From Athripsodes cinereus (taxonomy: Eukaryota; Arthropoda; Insecta; Trichoptera; Leptoceridae), in assembly GCA_947579605.1 (NCBI GenBank), contig OX388311.1, positions 24,120,951 to 24,184,950 on the forward strand: a stretch of DNA of 64,000 nt, written 5' to 3'. Below, piece by piece: positions 23,966 through 37,308 of the stretch. Position 1 is the first letter of the stretch; each line of letters starts with the position of its first letter. Both the position numbers and the translations under genes were made by a program. The notes beneath the pieces are model-generated. The model ran no database searches. It was given only the letters and a program-made list of their open reading frames with translations, and had not been told where the DNA came from.

Positions 23966-24409
23966 AGCAAAATGTGAAATAAGATACAGAGACAAACAGT
24001 ATTTATAGGATTAATAGCGATGAAACTGGGTATATAATTAGCTAGTTTTTTTTTTATGTTGACATGTTAAATTAATATATGGTAGGACCTATAGTTGCAA
24101 TCTGAAGTCAATCATCTTATGTGATATGTATATAATAAAATAATAATATTTCAACTATAAATTATTTTTATGTCGGTCACGGAATACAGTTTGGTTTATT
24201 ATTAATTTGTGATAATTTTATTTTATTCTTAAAACATAATATTTAATATCCGTCATATTAATGTTGTCGTTTTCAACGCTGATTCGTCTCCTCCATGGTT
24301 CTTCCTGGAAACATTTGAAAAAACAGTCTATTCTCGCATTAGGTGTAACCCACTATTATACAAATTATTTCTTTCATCAAATTTTTGTAACAAACATACT
24401 TGTCGTGCA

Positions 24410-24520
24410 TCTCTCTAGGATTGATGCCATACCTCATCGCTGAATTGAAAATATTGTATTATGTAAATATTGTAAGAATACCTGTATTTTACAAGACACT
24501 TGAAAACATACAGAAAAGGT
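24410..24520 (+). repeat. Dispersed family C right half
   Basis: CATACCTCATCGCTGAATTG, TGTAAGAATACCTG and TTTTACAAGACACTTGAAAA appear in the order of the full copies. Confidence 0.55.
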
Positions 24521-24588
24521 TGGAACGCCTATTTTTTTGCAACTATTCATGTAGATTCATAAGCAAAGGAAAGACTGCTTCGTAAAGG

Positions 24589-25052
24589 GTCGTTCACATT
24601 TGTTCACTTTCAGTGATCACTCCGGATGATCCTCCAAGATGAATAGGTGTGAACGGGCGTTTCATCAATAGTGATCACTAGCGATGCCGGAGGAAAGAGA
24701 TCTTCGTTCGTCATAATTTCGATGAAAGGTCCTTTCACTGAAACGACCATAAACAAGTTTTATCTATGAATTTGTATTGAAAGTCAGAATCGTGTACAAA
24801 ATTTCATGCTGTCGAGAATTATATTTACGTGTTTTAATTTTTAATAAATGTTATTTTTCATTTTTTTATTTATTTAATATTTTTTTTTACGTAAATACGT
24901 CAAACTACACACAACATGACCGTGAGTGTTGACATGGCAGTGAAAGCGTAGGATGAACAATTGTGAACAGACGTGTTCACTTTCAATGAACAGGTTTGAC
25001 CCTGACACTCTGGATGATCATCCAAAGTGAAGCAATGTGAATGCTACTTAAG
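24589..25052. mobile_element. Inverted-repeat element (MITE-like)
   Basis: The left end reads GTTCACATTTGTTCACTTTC with CTCCGGATGATCCTCC after it. The right end is the imperfect complement: GGATGATCATCCAAAGTG and then GCAATGTGAATG. The GTTCACTTTCA word recurs several times near each end. No ORF lies inside. Target duplication unclear. Confidence 0.6.
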
Positions 25053-25317
25053 GAAGTAAAAAAATCATATTTTGGTTAGCCATGCTAAAATCATTTTTGG
25101 GAAATATCAAAACATTTCAACCTATCTGAATACATAACTGTTTCTAGAAATAATAAAACTATTTGAGATTTTTGAGCAAAAAATTCTTGTTTTGAACTTG
25201 TTTCCCGACCTGTTTATTTATTTATTATTTATTTTATTCTTCACTGTACATTGATTAAAATATTTCAAATCTATACAAAGTATCATAAAAATATCAGTTA
25301 TACAATTCAATACAATT

Positions 25318-25660
25318 AGGTATTTATTTTATTTATTTTATTTATTTTATTTATTTTATTTATTTTATTTATTTTATTTATTTTATTTATTTTATTTATT
25401 TTATTTATTTTATTTATTTTATTTATTTTATTTATTTTATTTATTTTATTTATTTTATTTATTTTATTTATTTTATTTATTTTATTTATTTTATTTATTT
25501 TATTTATTTTATTTATTTTATTTATTTTATTTATTTTATTTATTTTATTTATTTTATTTATTTTATTTATTTTATTTATTTTATTTATTTTATTTATTTT
25601 ATTTATTTTATTTATTTTATTTATTTTATTTATTTTATTTATTTTATTTATTTTATTTAA
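25318..25660. repeat. 9-bp microsatellite (TTTATTTTA)n, about 38 copies
   Basis: A nearly perfect array of TTTATTTTA units over about 340 bp, preceded by TTTATTTATTATTTA sequence. On the minus strand it reads Lys-Ile-Asn repeated, giving a 122-codon open frame. It probably grew from a LINE poly-A-like tail, since the CTTCACTGTACATTG word before it (25230) also lies beside other T-rich tails at 23790 and 30350. Confidence 0.98.
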
Positions 25661-25679
25661 CATATTTTTTACAAGTAGG

Positions 25680-26454
25680 TACATTTTTTTTTAATTACAT
25701 AAGTATACATAGAAACACTATTTATAGATTTGCCACACTAGCCTCACGGCTGTGTTGTGGCCGCACAAAAACATACAAAAAACAAATATAATTAGAAAAC
25801 CTCTAAAAAGAACTATCAATAATCTCTAAAAAGAACCATCAAAAATCTCTAAAAAGAACAATCAATAATCATACAAATTTAAGATGCAAAATATAGCACA
25901 AGGCGAAAGCATGCATTTAACAAAAAACTATGAAAAAATATAATACAGGTCATGAGACACTAATAAATAAATACTTCCACTCTATCATACCCTGCACCGC
26001 TCAAACACTCCAAACTTACTACTACTACTTCTTTTATATATGGTTAAATATAAGATAGTTCGAGGGAGTTTAGAATAAAAATTAAGATCACTTCTTATTT
26101 GATAAAAATATTATTTATTTTGCTTAATACCGGTAGCAAGATATTTATGGAATTTCGTATTGAGCCATCCTATACTAAACATTTCCCTATACTTCAAATG
26201 CGTTGAAGGATAATAGAAGGTGTAAGCTAGTTCAATGTAATGGTTGTAATATGCAATCGTTTACAAATCACCTATTGTTATGATACAACTGATATAACAT
26301 ATCGTATACATGTCTATTTACATAGATATAATTAGGAACACGTACCTACAGTGACGTTATTGATTTGATGTGCGGAAATTCAAAATGTAGGTAGATTGTT
26401 ATTAAAAATTTAAATATTCAACGGAAAAGTATATTGTATTAAGAATTCATCTCC
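25680..26454. other. Intergenic, no gene seen
   Basis: Includes a short triplicated TCTCTAAAAAGAAC stretch at 25800-25865. No gene seen. Confidence 0.5.
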
Positions 26455-26640
26455 AACATTTTTCTGTAAATTTTCAAGTATCCTGTAAAAGGTGTTAATC
26501 AAATCTCACATATAAGACAATTAACCTCTACAATTCAGCGACCATGCATGCTACCAATCCTGAATGTTTTTTTATTACTCGCAGTTAGTCTACTGACTAC
26601 CCCATTTATGGAATATGCCGTGATGGTATAGTACTATATT
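26455..26640 (-). repeat. Dispersed family C, full copy on the minus strand
   Basis: Read on the minus strand: CTATACCATCACGGCATATT, GGGGTAGTCAGTAGACTAAC, TTCAGGATTGGTAGCATG, and CCTTTTACAGGATACTTGAA. This is the most complete copy for defining the family. Confidence 0.7.
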
Positions 26641-26940
26641 TATTTTATTCTATTTCTTTGAGAGACAGTTTTAACATAATAATAATAAAAATAATAATTA
26701 TTATTAGGGTTATTGTCCCTGTAAGTAATCCTCTGTAAGTGATCTCCCATGATTGTACTATTTCATAGAACATCGTGGAAGAATCAACTCGAATAATGTT
26801 GGGGTTCTACATTTTGAATATAAATTTATTTTAATATTTTATGGTTTTTGTTATTTAATGTTATATTTAAATTTTATTGATAATCTTATATTGTGTTCAA
26901 AATGTAGAATCTTATATTGTTTTGTTAAATAAATGAGATA

Positions 26941-27075
26941 TGAGATAATAATAATAATAATAATAGTTTATTAAACACAAATATCATTTACAATAATTGA
27001 ACAATAAAATAATACATTTTTTTTCCTAATACAATTACTCCCCAAAATTGAGCGTAGCTCGTGCTTTGGGGAGAA
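26941..27075 (-). mobile_element. LINE 3' tail with conserved stem-loop
   Basis: Minus strand. A 9-bp stem (CTCCCCAAA/TTTGGGGAG, 27038-27046 and 27065-27073) closes an 18-nt loop. It is followed by T/A-rich 3' UTR and an AATAAACTATTATTATT tail ending at about 26946. The loop is 17/18 identical to that at 52646-52663. The coding part of this element is absent. Confidence 0.6.
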
Positions 27076-27114
27076 ATAATTAATAAAATGGAATTATTCA
27101 AAGAATTTTTTTTT

Positions 27115-27340
27115 ATGTCATGACTTTCAGAGGAATGGTGATTGGAGACATGGACGTCTGAGGAATAAACAGCAAGATCATAATATAAACCAGATCCTAC
27201 AAGACGGACACGTACTGAACATATTGAACGTGCATGAGGAATTGTATGACGGTGAAAGAAGTAAAACGTGTGTGCGAGGATTGAAGCAAGTGGCATTCTA
27301 TCCTTTCTGCCTACCACGCAAGGGTAGTGACATTATGCTA
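27115..27340 (+). pseudogene. RTE-like LINE 3' fragment
   Basis: Plus strand. It matches the C-terminus of the 7756-8588 copy: an NQILQDGHVL-type segment near 27190-27225, then the CATGAGGAATTGTATGAC match and CTACCACGCAAGGGTAGTGA. It contains frame breaks. The minus ORF at 26988-27317 is a shadow. Confidence 0.75.
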
Positions 27341-28555
27341 TGTATGTTTTGTAAATGTTGTTAGCCAAAATCTAACCTTTAGGAATAAAAAAATGCAACG
27401 TGAAAAATTGATAATAAGTACCTTTAGAACTGATATCAGATGTGAAAAAAAGTCCAAACCTCAAACGTATTTAAGATTTTTTTGACAAAACACGTTTTGA
27501 ATGTAAGCACCTACATGTTGTAATACGTGCAGTAGGCGTTACCAAAAAAAAAACAATAATAATAAGGAATTGACCTTCAAAATCTATGGTAACCTATCGT
27601 TTTATTTTCATATTTAATATCATAATATTAAGCATAACATACATACATGACCAAAACCTCAACAGTAGGTACACCATACAATATCATGCAATCAGATAGA
27701 GTAATGATATGTTCGCACCTAACTTGTAGTACAATATTATGTATTACGTTAGTCTAAATATTATATTATTCCAATCTAATAATTAATATCTTAGTTCTTC
27801 ATATATACACATTATATTTTCGGTGGATCCATGAAATCTCCCATATGTCAGTTTTTTCATAAACGAGATATTGATACCAAATTATTTGTCTAGTCGAGAC
27901 GCATCTACCGATGAAATACGCTATACACTACGACATCCGCGGAATTTTTTTCTGAGAGAAAATATCTAGGTATAACGATTTTCGTGAAATTTGTGAAAAC
28001 TCACATGAAATTCAATATAGGTAGGTACTATAGAATTACTGCACGAAACACTCGAATCGGGTGGATTGCCGTTACCAATCAATTAATAGAATTACTAAGA
28101 CACCTTCACGTAACGAATTAGACACTGCACGTAATTAGACACAAGTCATATTTTACGAGCCAATAATTCAATAAAATATAATCAGGATGGGTGGCATGGC
28201 TCATCTCTGAAATAAAATATATATTACGCGAAGTTACGAATACTTGCCTTTCACAATACCCTAAAAAAACTTTAAAAAAGGGTATTGAATCCACGCTTTG
28301 AGTATTTAATCATTTTGACGGACTAGGCGTCCCTTTTTTATAATACGTCTTTTCTATAATAGTGAACAGTAAGGTTACTCTTGACAAAATCTAAATACGA
28401 TCATACGATGCACAAAGTGACTATTAGTCAAAAATACGTGAGTACCAATCTTGCGGCAGCGGTAGCGCGGTATTTTTTTTACCATAATCCCTTCGCGCGT
28501 CGTGTGATTAGATCAAAATTAGAATGATTAGGATCGTATTTAGATTGTGTCAAGA
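27341..28555. other. Intergenic; family C relic
   Basis: A family C relic is at about 28185-28280 (ATCAGGATGGGTGGCATG, CTTGCCTTTCACAATACC). Otherwise AT-rich with no gene. Confidence 0.4.
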
Positions 28556-28640
28556 GTAACCCTGCTGAGCGCAAAGCGAATGTTGTGGAAAGAGGTGACT
28601 CAACTAGCGTAAAGACGCTCTGAGGTGAAGGAGCATAGTT
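28556..28640 (+). pseudogene. Degraded LINE C-terminal tail
   Basis: AGCGCAAAGCGAATGTTGTG followed by GAAAGAGGTGACTCAACT parallels the 2530-2648 tail with substitutions and in-frame stops. Confidence 0.5.
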
Positions 28641-30270
28641 CCGAATGAGAGATTAAGATTCTCATTGTTTTGAATTTAAATTTTGTGATTATAATATCTC
28701 GACCGATACTGAGTTTAATAAAGCTAGTATAGGATAGGTACTGCTATTTACACTGGTTTAAATAGTTACTGTTCATTGTAGGTATCGAAATTGGAAGATC
28801 TCTTAGGTATATACACTTTTACGTATTATAATTTTAAACTATGCTGTACGCAATAATAATACACGTAGGATTATTTATTAGATACCATCTAAAGATCATC
28901 GCAACCTTCTAATTTTAATGCTACATTTACTCTGAGTAAACCTACATGATGTTATCATTGCTTATGTTTGTTTATTTCATAACAAAGTTTGTTTTACATA
29001 TGTATGTAACTTCCAATGTAATGGAAATATGTGACTTACCTGCGTGTAGCATTACATTGAGAATTGCATATAAGATTTTTTCATTTTAGTTGTCAGGTGA
29101 AATTATTTGTCTTCACTGGGTTTCTTGGAGTTCTGTGACGTATCCAACAATGGTTGCTATGTACCAGAGGTTGCTAAACTTTTTTCATCCACCGCCTATT
29201 TTGTGAGATAAATTATCTCCCGCTGGGCATATCTTCTAAGGAGGCAGCAGCTTTTAGTATTCGAAAATTATAGCAAATTCATTCAAAAATCTGTTAAGAA
29301 GAATAGAAGAGGTATAATTTATTGATAAAGTTGACGCAAAATTCCAAATTAATGTATGTAAAAAAACACAAAAGGTCTATGTTTTACTACATTTTTTCAT
29401 AATTGAGGGACCCGGTTACGACAACAGCTAATAAGTATAGACTTATACATAGTTACATATAAGTAATAACTCGGCATGTATTTAAATTAGTTTGATAATT
29501 ACTTTGTAATTCAAAACCAGATCACTGAATTATTGGAATAATCAACAACACTCAAACCATTTCTGTTATTTTTTTTTTACATAAATTAGACGTAGGTATT
29601 ATATTTTATCGGGGATTTCAGAGAGCCAGAGTCCAAGAACAATCTTTCCCTGTAGCAAATATATCTCGTATAATATAATATCTACAAGCACTTTCTTCCT
29701 ACATTCATTCTGTCTATATTTTTCTAACAAAAAATATACAAGTAAATATTTTTAGTCATGTTCTAGATTTGTACTAGCATTCTGTTTTCGCTTTATTCCA
29801 TGAAATATAACGCATAACATTATTTCAAATCAAATCGATCAAATGCATTCAACTTAACGTACTATAGGTATAGGTATATCTTTCATCTCTACACGACGAA
29901 GGTATGTTTCGTAAATGGAGTAGCAACTCAACAATATTGTGTAATTTTTCAGAAGTTACAAAATAACGCCATCTGATGGCAGAATATTGAACGACAAAGG
30001 ATATAAAATTTTCAACGTACTACACATTTTTTTTTATATATAGAATGTTGGCCATAATTTAACATTATTGTTTTTCCTAAGTATTCTTTATGACCTTCAA
30101 GCTAGTGTCATGCAAGCGATATAAATATTAATAATTTTATATTAATGATGTTTTTTTTCTTTTTTGATAGTTGTAGTCGGTAACTCCTAGAAGCAATAAA
30201 GGAAGAGTGTTCGAGACATGAGTTCATTATTGAACTAGCGTTAAACCCGACTTCCTTCAGGAAATAATCA
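28641..30270. other. Intergenic, no gene seen
   Basis: AT-rich; no ORF with recognisable features and no repeat ends noticed. Confidence 0.5.
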
Positions 30271-30939
30271 TCTATACTATCACGATATCTCCCAAAAAAG
30301 GGTAGCCAGAAGACTAACACACCAAATAAACATGCCAGTTGTCCTCATCTTATTTATTTATTTATTCATTCTTTACTGTACTACATTCAATTCCATAGAA
30401 GGTGTACATTCAAATTTAATACAATCAATACATGGAAGACAAGTTTATCGCAATCTCTTCCAGCTAACCCAACTCACTAATAAAAATAATGCATTTCGGA
30501 TAGGTAGCATACCTCACCTCTAAATTGAAGATGTTTAATCTATTATTCGTGGTTATTAATGTTTTTGACCGAAGGTACTTCTTGGAAGTCCATTTCAAGA
30601 TAAAAATGAAAAAAAAAATATTCCTACATATTGTGTTTTTTTTTTCAATTTTATCTTATTCGTGGTGTTTTAGAGAAGCCTGTATTTTTCATAATCACAT
30701 AAAATTCTTCCTCAAAAGATCTCTAAATATTGCTGCTTCTAGGCACTAGCCACTCAAAACTAAGTCTTGCTAACACCTTTTAAACCAAATTTAAATTATA
30801 ACGCTTTTACAAAACATGGAGAATGAGGTTTTATTTCTTCACGAAAAAATCACAACTTGGAAATATATTTAATATAATATTATTAGAGTACCTACAAATA
30901 TTTTTATGTATTATTATGTATATACAGATCTACCATTTC

Positions 30940-31045
30940 TATACCATCACGGCATATCCCACAGGAGGGGTAGCCAGCGGACTAACTGCATTTAATAAAC
31001 ATACAAATTATCCTCGCCGTGCTTATAAAAAAGGCATGTAGGTAC
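30940..31045 (+). repeat. Dispersed family C left half
   Basis: TATACCATCACGGCATATCC, GGGGTAGCCAGCGGACTAAC, ATCCTCGCCGTGCTTATAAA. Related partial copies are at about 30275-30345 (+) and 31195-31285 (minus). Confidence 0.65.
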
Positions 31046-31289
31046 TTTTATTATTTACATCATAAAAATGTTGTCAATACTTTCATATTAATATTCGAAT
31101 AAGTTGGTTTTCATATTAATATTTCAATATTCGAATAAGTTGGAAACTTTTATAAAAGCAGTGATGAGGTAAGTATGCCACCTATTTTGAATGCCTTTTT
31201 TTGGCGTGGAGAGGATGACATAAATGTTTATTACATGTAGTTAAATCTACTGGCTACCACACTTATGAATGTTTCCGTGATAGACATAT

Positions 31290-32600
31290 CTACATAATGC
31301 ATATTACCTATGTAGGTATTAGATAAGTACTATTATTTAGACAAAGCAATTTATTGAGACTGGGATAGAGTACAAATAATATGTACATACATATTTATAA
31401 CTAGAATATTTAGTAATTATTAGGATCTTCAATACATACGCAAAGCATAGAATAGATGGATGCATTGTAATAATAATAATAATTCAAACATAATAATATA
31501 TGTAATGCAACACTAACACACTTCCCTACATACACATACCTATAAACTTGAATCAAAATACTGAAATTGTTAAAACAGAAAATAAGCAAAATCGCTCATC
31601 ATATAAAAGGGACAGTTCTTTATATTCTCAAAAAAATATTAATGATAGATTGAAAGTTATACTTTTTACATGTTCTCTTAGATTAGTTTAGATTTAGTAG
31701 GTGTATTTGTGTGATAGTACATAGTAATAGTGAGTACTTAGCAGTGCAAGTAAATTATCATCAATGATGCAATTATTATTATTCGGGCCCTAAATATCTT
31801 CCTTTACACTATGCGCGGAGTTCTCTACTAGATACTCCTATACGTAGTGATGTAAATGACATGCAGATGATCAACTTTCCATCCTTTTGGGAAACTGACA
31901 CAAATGCACGGAAATTTGGTAAACTCTCAGGAAAGAAAATATACCTACGATTCACATGCACGACAAATAGGCAATGTTATCGACAATATGTTTGGGATAT
32001 GGAGCATGTTTTTAATTGAAATTGTGAAGTTTTGAATATAAACTAATTCTACATTCGAATTAATCATAACTAAATTTCCTAGTGTACCTACTCGTATTAA
32101 TTTATTTCCACTGTCCAGAGGACTGATCATGAGTATTTGTTTTACTTTTTTAAGTGATTTGTGATGTCAAAATTTCGAATATGTAGGTAATAAATTTTAT
32201 TGGTAGATATTTATTTTGTATAACTCCATATTAATCGAAAAATAAAATGTGATTATTTGGTTTTAACTACACGTAGGTACTTTATTAAAGTGATTCGAGT
32301 TTCGAGAATGATAAGTTCGAATAGGTAAATCAAAGTATATATGTATATATTTAAGGAATTATTATTGAACATATTGTAATTGTGTGAATGTTGGATCTAT
32401 CTGTGCGTGTTTGCGTGGTGTCTGTTCGAGATTGAATGCATGTATCTATAGATATTGTGTGCATAGTCTGGATGTTTGATTATTTGTGTGAATTTTGCTG
32501 ATTTTTACTGATTATGTATATTGAACATCTGTAATGCGCCTTGAAATAAAGAAATAAATAAAGCCGTCTCGAATAGTCATGACCGATGTACATTTTTATT
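31290..32600. other. Intergenic, no gene seen
   Basis: AT-rich with a short ORF at 31945-32130 (minus) lacking any family features. Confidence 0.5.
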
Positions 32601-32604
32601 GATA

Positions 32605-33119
32605 TTATTATTATTATTATTATTATTTGGATGATTTGTAAAGCGCCGTTTTGTGAAAAAAATCCACCTCAAGGGCGCTCTTTGCTAACTAAGGTTGTGC
32701 TTGAATTATTCCGTGAGATTTCTTGAATAGATAAGTTTTCAGTTGGTTCTTGAAACGAGATATGTCCTGCGTTTCTCTGATCGTTTGTGGAAGCCTGTTT
32801 CAGACTATACAGGTGCAGATATTGCAAAAGCACGCTCCACGTACACTGATTTCGATACAGTACTGGTCACCTCCAATTTAGTTGTTATATCTTGACAAGA
32901 CCTAAGTGTTGTCTGTCTATGACTTAACGCCTGTCTACCACAGAGTTCCATGATATATTCTGGGGCCATAGCATGAAGTACCTTAAATACTGTCAAACAC
33001 ACTTTAAATTCAACTCTCTCCGGACATCTGAGCCAGTGAAGAGATTGAAGGGTGGCAGATATGTGTGAAGAGCGATGAAAGTTGATATCATCGATGAAAG
33101 TTGTGATGTCATAAATCAC
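32605..33119 (-). pseudogene. CR1/L2-like LINE C-terminal fragment with (ATT)n tail
   Basis: Minus strand. The frame from 33119 gives LQSLHWLRCPERVEFKVC, then FKVLHAMAPEYI and VYVERAFAISAPV. A frameshift follows at about 32810, and another frame continues with RLPQTIRETQDISRFKNQLK to a stop near 32685. LHWLP..ERV.FK....FK.L...AP.Y and the later F...LK.YLF are the conserved end of CR1/L2-type RTs. The 3' UTR ends in an (ATT)n run at 32607-32627, usual for these elements. Truncated and frameshifted. Confidence 0.8.
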
Positions 33120-33950
33120 TTAAAATGGTGTATCAAAAACTCTTAATCACAGGTCCAATACTAATCGTGAAATTTCTCAAGATAAAATCTGCGAGAAAAA
33201 CTAAGATCTTAACAAATCTACATTTTGATGCATCGTACGCATCACTACGAATGCAAGTATCGAGTGCTATATGAATTATAGTGACTAGGCGCACATATTT
33301 ACATTGCAGTTGTGTTGGTGAGTACTAAATGTGGGTCAAAGATAATATAATAGGCGCATGCACTGTATATTATAATACATATACCTATACATGTGTACAT
33401 GCATATGTGTCTACAAAACAATAACATACAGCGACTAATATAATACATTATATTTCTGTCCGTTCGTTTGTTTGCTTGTACTTTATATCCTTTATAGACA
33501 CTTTAATTATACAAAGCTGATGTAAAATAATACCTTCTAAACGAGGTCTCATCCTTTGGGCAGGTTTAAGGATTAAAAATATTGTAAATTTAAAATAATA
33601 CAGGCATTAACAGAAATATTGATCTAGATGACTTTGGGTGGCAGTACTGATCTGTTTATTGTGTCAAACACAACACTTTTATTTCAATTTATTAATTATT
33701 TGTCAAGATAGAGTAAATGTATCTTGATGTCCGATGTATAAATTGGTATTTGCATTAAAAAAGTTAATTGTAAGTAGGTATGTACTAAAAACTAGACTGA
33801 AGTTGGCAACACCATTAACAAATAATTTTTACAGCTCTGTTATAGATGAATGGGGAATAGATGAATGTGAACATATTCTGTGTGATGTAATGGCATAAGT
33901 TGGGGTTAACAAGATTGATATGAGTATATATAAATATAGTTATATAGTGG
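33120..33950. other. Intergenic, no gene seen
   Basis: AT-rich; short repeat-like words only. Confidence 0.5.
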
Positions 33951-33989
33951 GATCAGTCCGGTATAATGTCATAATATTGTGTTATAGAG

Positions 33990-34144
33990 TTTTGACAACT
34001 GGAAATATCTATTCATATTGTTTTAATCGTAAGGTCTTAATACAGGCGCAAGCCCAGTAAGGCCACCATGTTGTAATTTAAATTTCATATTGTTATTATA
34101 TTCCTATAAAACTTATATGTATACATATTATAACTGAAATAAAG

Positions 34145-34180
<36 letters not shown>
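33990..34180 (+). mobile_element. Probable LINE 3' tail
   Basis: A slightly GC-richer stretch (GGCGCAAGCCCAGTAAGGCC near 34045) is followed by T-rich 3' UTR, CTGAAATAAAG (34134) and an (ATT)n run to 34180. Only the 3' end is present. Confidence 0.45.
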
Positions 34181-34181
<1 letters not shown>

Positions 34182-35188
34182 ATCTGATGTAAAATGTTCG
34201 TAATTTATTTTTGCAAAGTAGTCAAGTTTTTTATTATTCAAAAATATATCTTTATAATTTACTATGCTTAAAAAAAATTGCTAATATTTGACAGCAGATG
34301 ACTACAAAACTGTAAAAATTATTTGATCATGGTGGTGCCAATTTTTTAATTATATTAAAAAAATATATACAGCTACCAAGCTGAAAATTGTGTAATTTTG
34401 AAAGTACCTACTTACTCATCAGCAAACTTTAATTTGTCGATTTGATATCTAGAATGAAGCCGGGTGAAACCTTACTAGTGGCAAATAAATACCAGTGTAT
34501 ATGAGTGTAATGTATTGAACTCTAATGTGTGTAATGAATAATGCTGCATTTGTATGCACGTAGTGTTAATACGAATATACTGATAATGTTAATGTGTGCG
34601 AATCATAATTGAATTTGCGCATGTGTTAATAAAGTGAATATGAATGAGTTTATAGATGGACCTCTTTCTTACTCTATTTTTCTTATTGGCCCTTTACTTT
34701 CAGTTGAGATACTCTATCCTCCTGAAAGACATATTGGAAATGTAAATAATATGTACCTACACATAAATTATTTTAAATAAAACACTTACATATTTAGTAC
34801 TTCCACTTCCATTAACATGAACTTTCACCAGGAACCGTAGGTCGAAAATATCGACTTTTTAATAATATGCTCACTATAAAATATTCCCATTAGGCACGGG
34901 GCTTTCATCCGACTTGCTCTGCAGATTTTTAAATAAGATGCATCTGTGAAGGCAAAAAGTCAAAAGAGGAGCGACTGACTTCTAAGGAATGGCAGTGAGT
35001 CTTCAATGTAATTTTATTCCCGTTTAACGCGGTAGCGTTTTTAATGCCTTTTTATACTATACTTTTTAATAACTTTTTAATACCATTTTTAATGACAGCG
35101 AATTTTAATACATTTTTCAACTTTATTTCTATAACTATGATACTTTTAATGCCCGGTTATAAGAACGGTGTATTGTGATACCCACATT
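34181..35188. other. Intergenic, no gene seen
   Basis: A TTTGTCGATTTGATAT / AAGCCGGGTGAAAC piece (34430-34480) recurs at about 5625-5680 and 50640-50700, so it is a dispersed repeat of unknown type. Confidence 0.4.
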
Positions 35189-35737
35189 TAGTGATGTGAG
35201 AAGAGAAAATTCTCCAAAGAAATTTCTCGAGAACGAGAAATTTCTCCGAGAATTTCTCCTCTGATGGAAGAGAAATTTCTCTCCGTATTTTTTCTTAGTG
35301 GTATTATGACCTTTCGCCCAGTAGGTACACTTCGCAGCCAACCTGATTGATCCAAAAATTTGTGGGTCTGATTAAGGCCCAAATAGAGGTTATTAACACT
35401 TTTTACCATGTACGTACCTGCAATTTTTTTCAACTTAAATAAGGGCATGTGGGGTGTCAACCATCAAGATTTTTCATCAGTTGTTTGCACTTTTTTCTAT
35501 GTAGATACCTAACATTTTTTGTTTCCATAATTAATTGTAGCCATATTGGTGATAAATTGTCTCAACATTTGTACATTGTTATTGAGTGATTGAATAAAGT
35601 ATTTATTATTATTATATACCTACTGTTAAATAAAAAATAAAAAAAAATCTCCGTAAATTTTCTACTTCGAGAAATTTACCAAGAAATTTCTCGGTAAATT
35701 TCTCGAAAAATTATTTCTTGAGAATTCCACAACACTA
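35189..35737. mobile_element. hAT-like non-autonomous element
   Basis: The left end TAGTGATGTGAGAAG and right end TTCCACAACACTA are inverted with mismatches. Flanking octamers CCCACATT and CCAACAAT agree at 6 of 8 positions, a possible decayed 8-bp duplication. Both ends are packed with GAGAAATTTCTC palindromes. No transposase is visible. Confidence 0.5.
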
Positions 35738-36081
35738 CCAACAATTACGTTTTACGGTTTATTATTATTCAAATATACCTATCTTCAAAAACATAAATAA
35801 CTAAATATGGATACAAAAACCTATCAAAAAAATTATAATTAGATTTGTTTCCTGTGTAGTTACGTTCTGAATTAATCAAACATCAATATAATATTTACGG
35901 TATGAGTGCATATAATTACCAAAAATGATAGTCAAGTCTAATAATTTTTATCTTGTGGAATTTAAAATTTATTGATATATTCAAAAATAATATCTATGCG
36001 GAAGCGTTTGTATCTGATACTTAATTTCGTAGGTAAATAAGTACGTGAAAAACATAAAAATTTGGTATTTAACTACCTATA

Positions 36082-36085
36082 TATG
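36082..36085. repeat. Provirus target-site duplication, left (TATG)
   Basis: TATG directly precedes the left LTR and is repeated at 47314-47317 after the right LTR. Errantiviruses make 4-bp duplications. Confidence 0.93.
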
Positions 36086-36817
36086 TGTTAGGTATCTACC
36101 AGGAGATTACTTAGAATAGAAGCAGATGCAACTAATAAATTAAACGTACAATTAGAACTGTAACAATAAGACTAAATTGAAAAGGATGAAATTCTTTTGA
36201 AATTATATTTTAAATAGTTTAGAGTTGGTATTGTCTGTAGTATTGAATAGACAAATGTTGATATTGTCCTTTTTTAATAATAACTGGACCACCATAATAT
36301 TGTAGCATAATCAATGATGCAACAGAAAACTTAACAATTAATATTGTTTGGATATATCGAGCACCTGCAAGCTATTGTGTAAATAACACAAAAGGGTAAA
36401 GTCTAACAATAGAAGAGAAAGCTTATTCTTGCACAATAAGTGTTTCCAAGGAATAAATAAATAATACAAGGGGATGTAACTATAAATATTATAACATTTT
36501 CTAGTATTTCATTGGTTAAATTTTAAGAGTTAGCAAACCTTGTTATTGGCCATTATCAAATAAGGGTGGTACCGACTGACACACCCACATATTGCATTCT
36601 GCATAAAAACCATATGCAAACAAAATAATTGAGACCATTTTCCATCATACATCTTAGAGCGCACATTCCGCTCCAGCTACTATCACACATCTCCAATACA
36701 TAATCATACCTGTAATATCATAGCATCTGTGTTTGCGATTTAATATTATAATACGAATAAATAATTAACATCACTCCAGAGTTTTATTCGTGTAGTGTGG
36801 AACCGAAGACCTTCACA
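36086..36817 (+). repeat. 5' LTR (732 bp)
   Basis: Begins TGTTAGGTATCTACC and ends GAAGACCTTCACA, so it has TG...CA termini. No canonical TATA box is certain; CATAAAAACC (36602-36611) is a candidate. An ACGAATAAATAATT polyadenylation-type signal lies near 36750. Across the stretch from about 36620 through the LTR end and on to 37308 I find no ATG, which fits a transcribed leader. The exact transcription start is not visible. Confidence 0.97.
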
Positions 36818-36818
36818 C

Positions 36819-36836
36819 TGGTGGCAGCTTAAGGGA
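36819..36836 (+). other. Primer-binding site
   Basis: TGGTGGCAGCTTAAGGGA starts one base after the LTR with TGG, the complement of a tRNA CCA end. The matching tRNA has not been identified from sequence alone. Confidence 0.7.
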
Positions 36837-37308
36837 TCATCTCTACGTTTCATCGCGTGCAGTAAATTATCAAATTATCGCGTTGGATTGAACTTTTTGC
36901 TGTGTAATTAATTACTCAATTACATCTTTCTAAGTTACCCAGGAAACGACATAGGAGTATCGTCGCGCAGTAATTAATCACATCTAGTTATCTAAAACGG
37001 GCGATAAACACACTGATACGCATAAAACGGTCCATCGGTTTGAGAGAAACACCCACACTCTCTCTGAAGATCAGCAGACTCCACGGAGACGTCCAAGGAT
37101 CTAGCAGGTCAAGAGATTCAAAAGGTTACACCACACACCAGGAACCCAGCCCAAGTTTTCCTGACGGCAGAGTCGACGAGACCGGGTTCATCTTGGAAGA
37201 GGCTGCAGCAGATCAAGATTCCTACGCTAGTCTTGTCTGTTCAAGTCACGTTGTTGGACTTCCTGTACCACCGCAGAATCGCCTGATCAGCGACGAGGCA
37301 CATCGCAG

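Noticed and set aside
25316..25684. 122-codon Lys-Ile-Asn ORF as a gene
   Set aside because: It is a direct translation of a 9-bp microsatellite.
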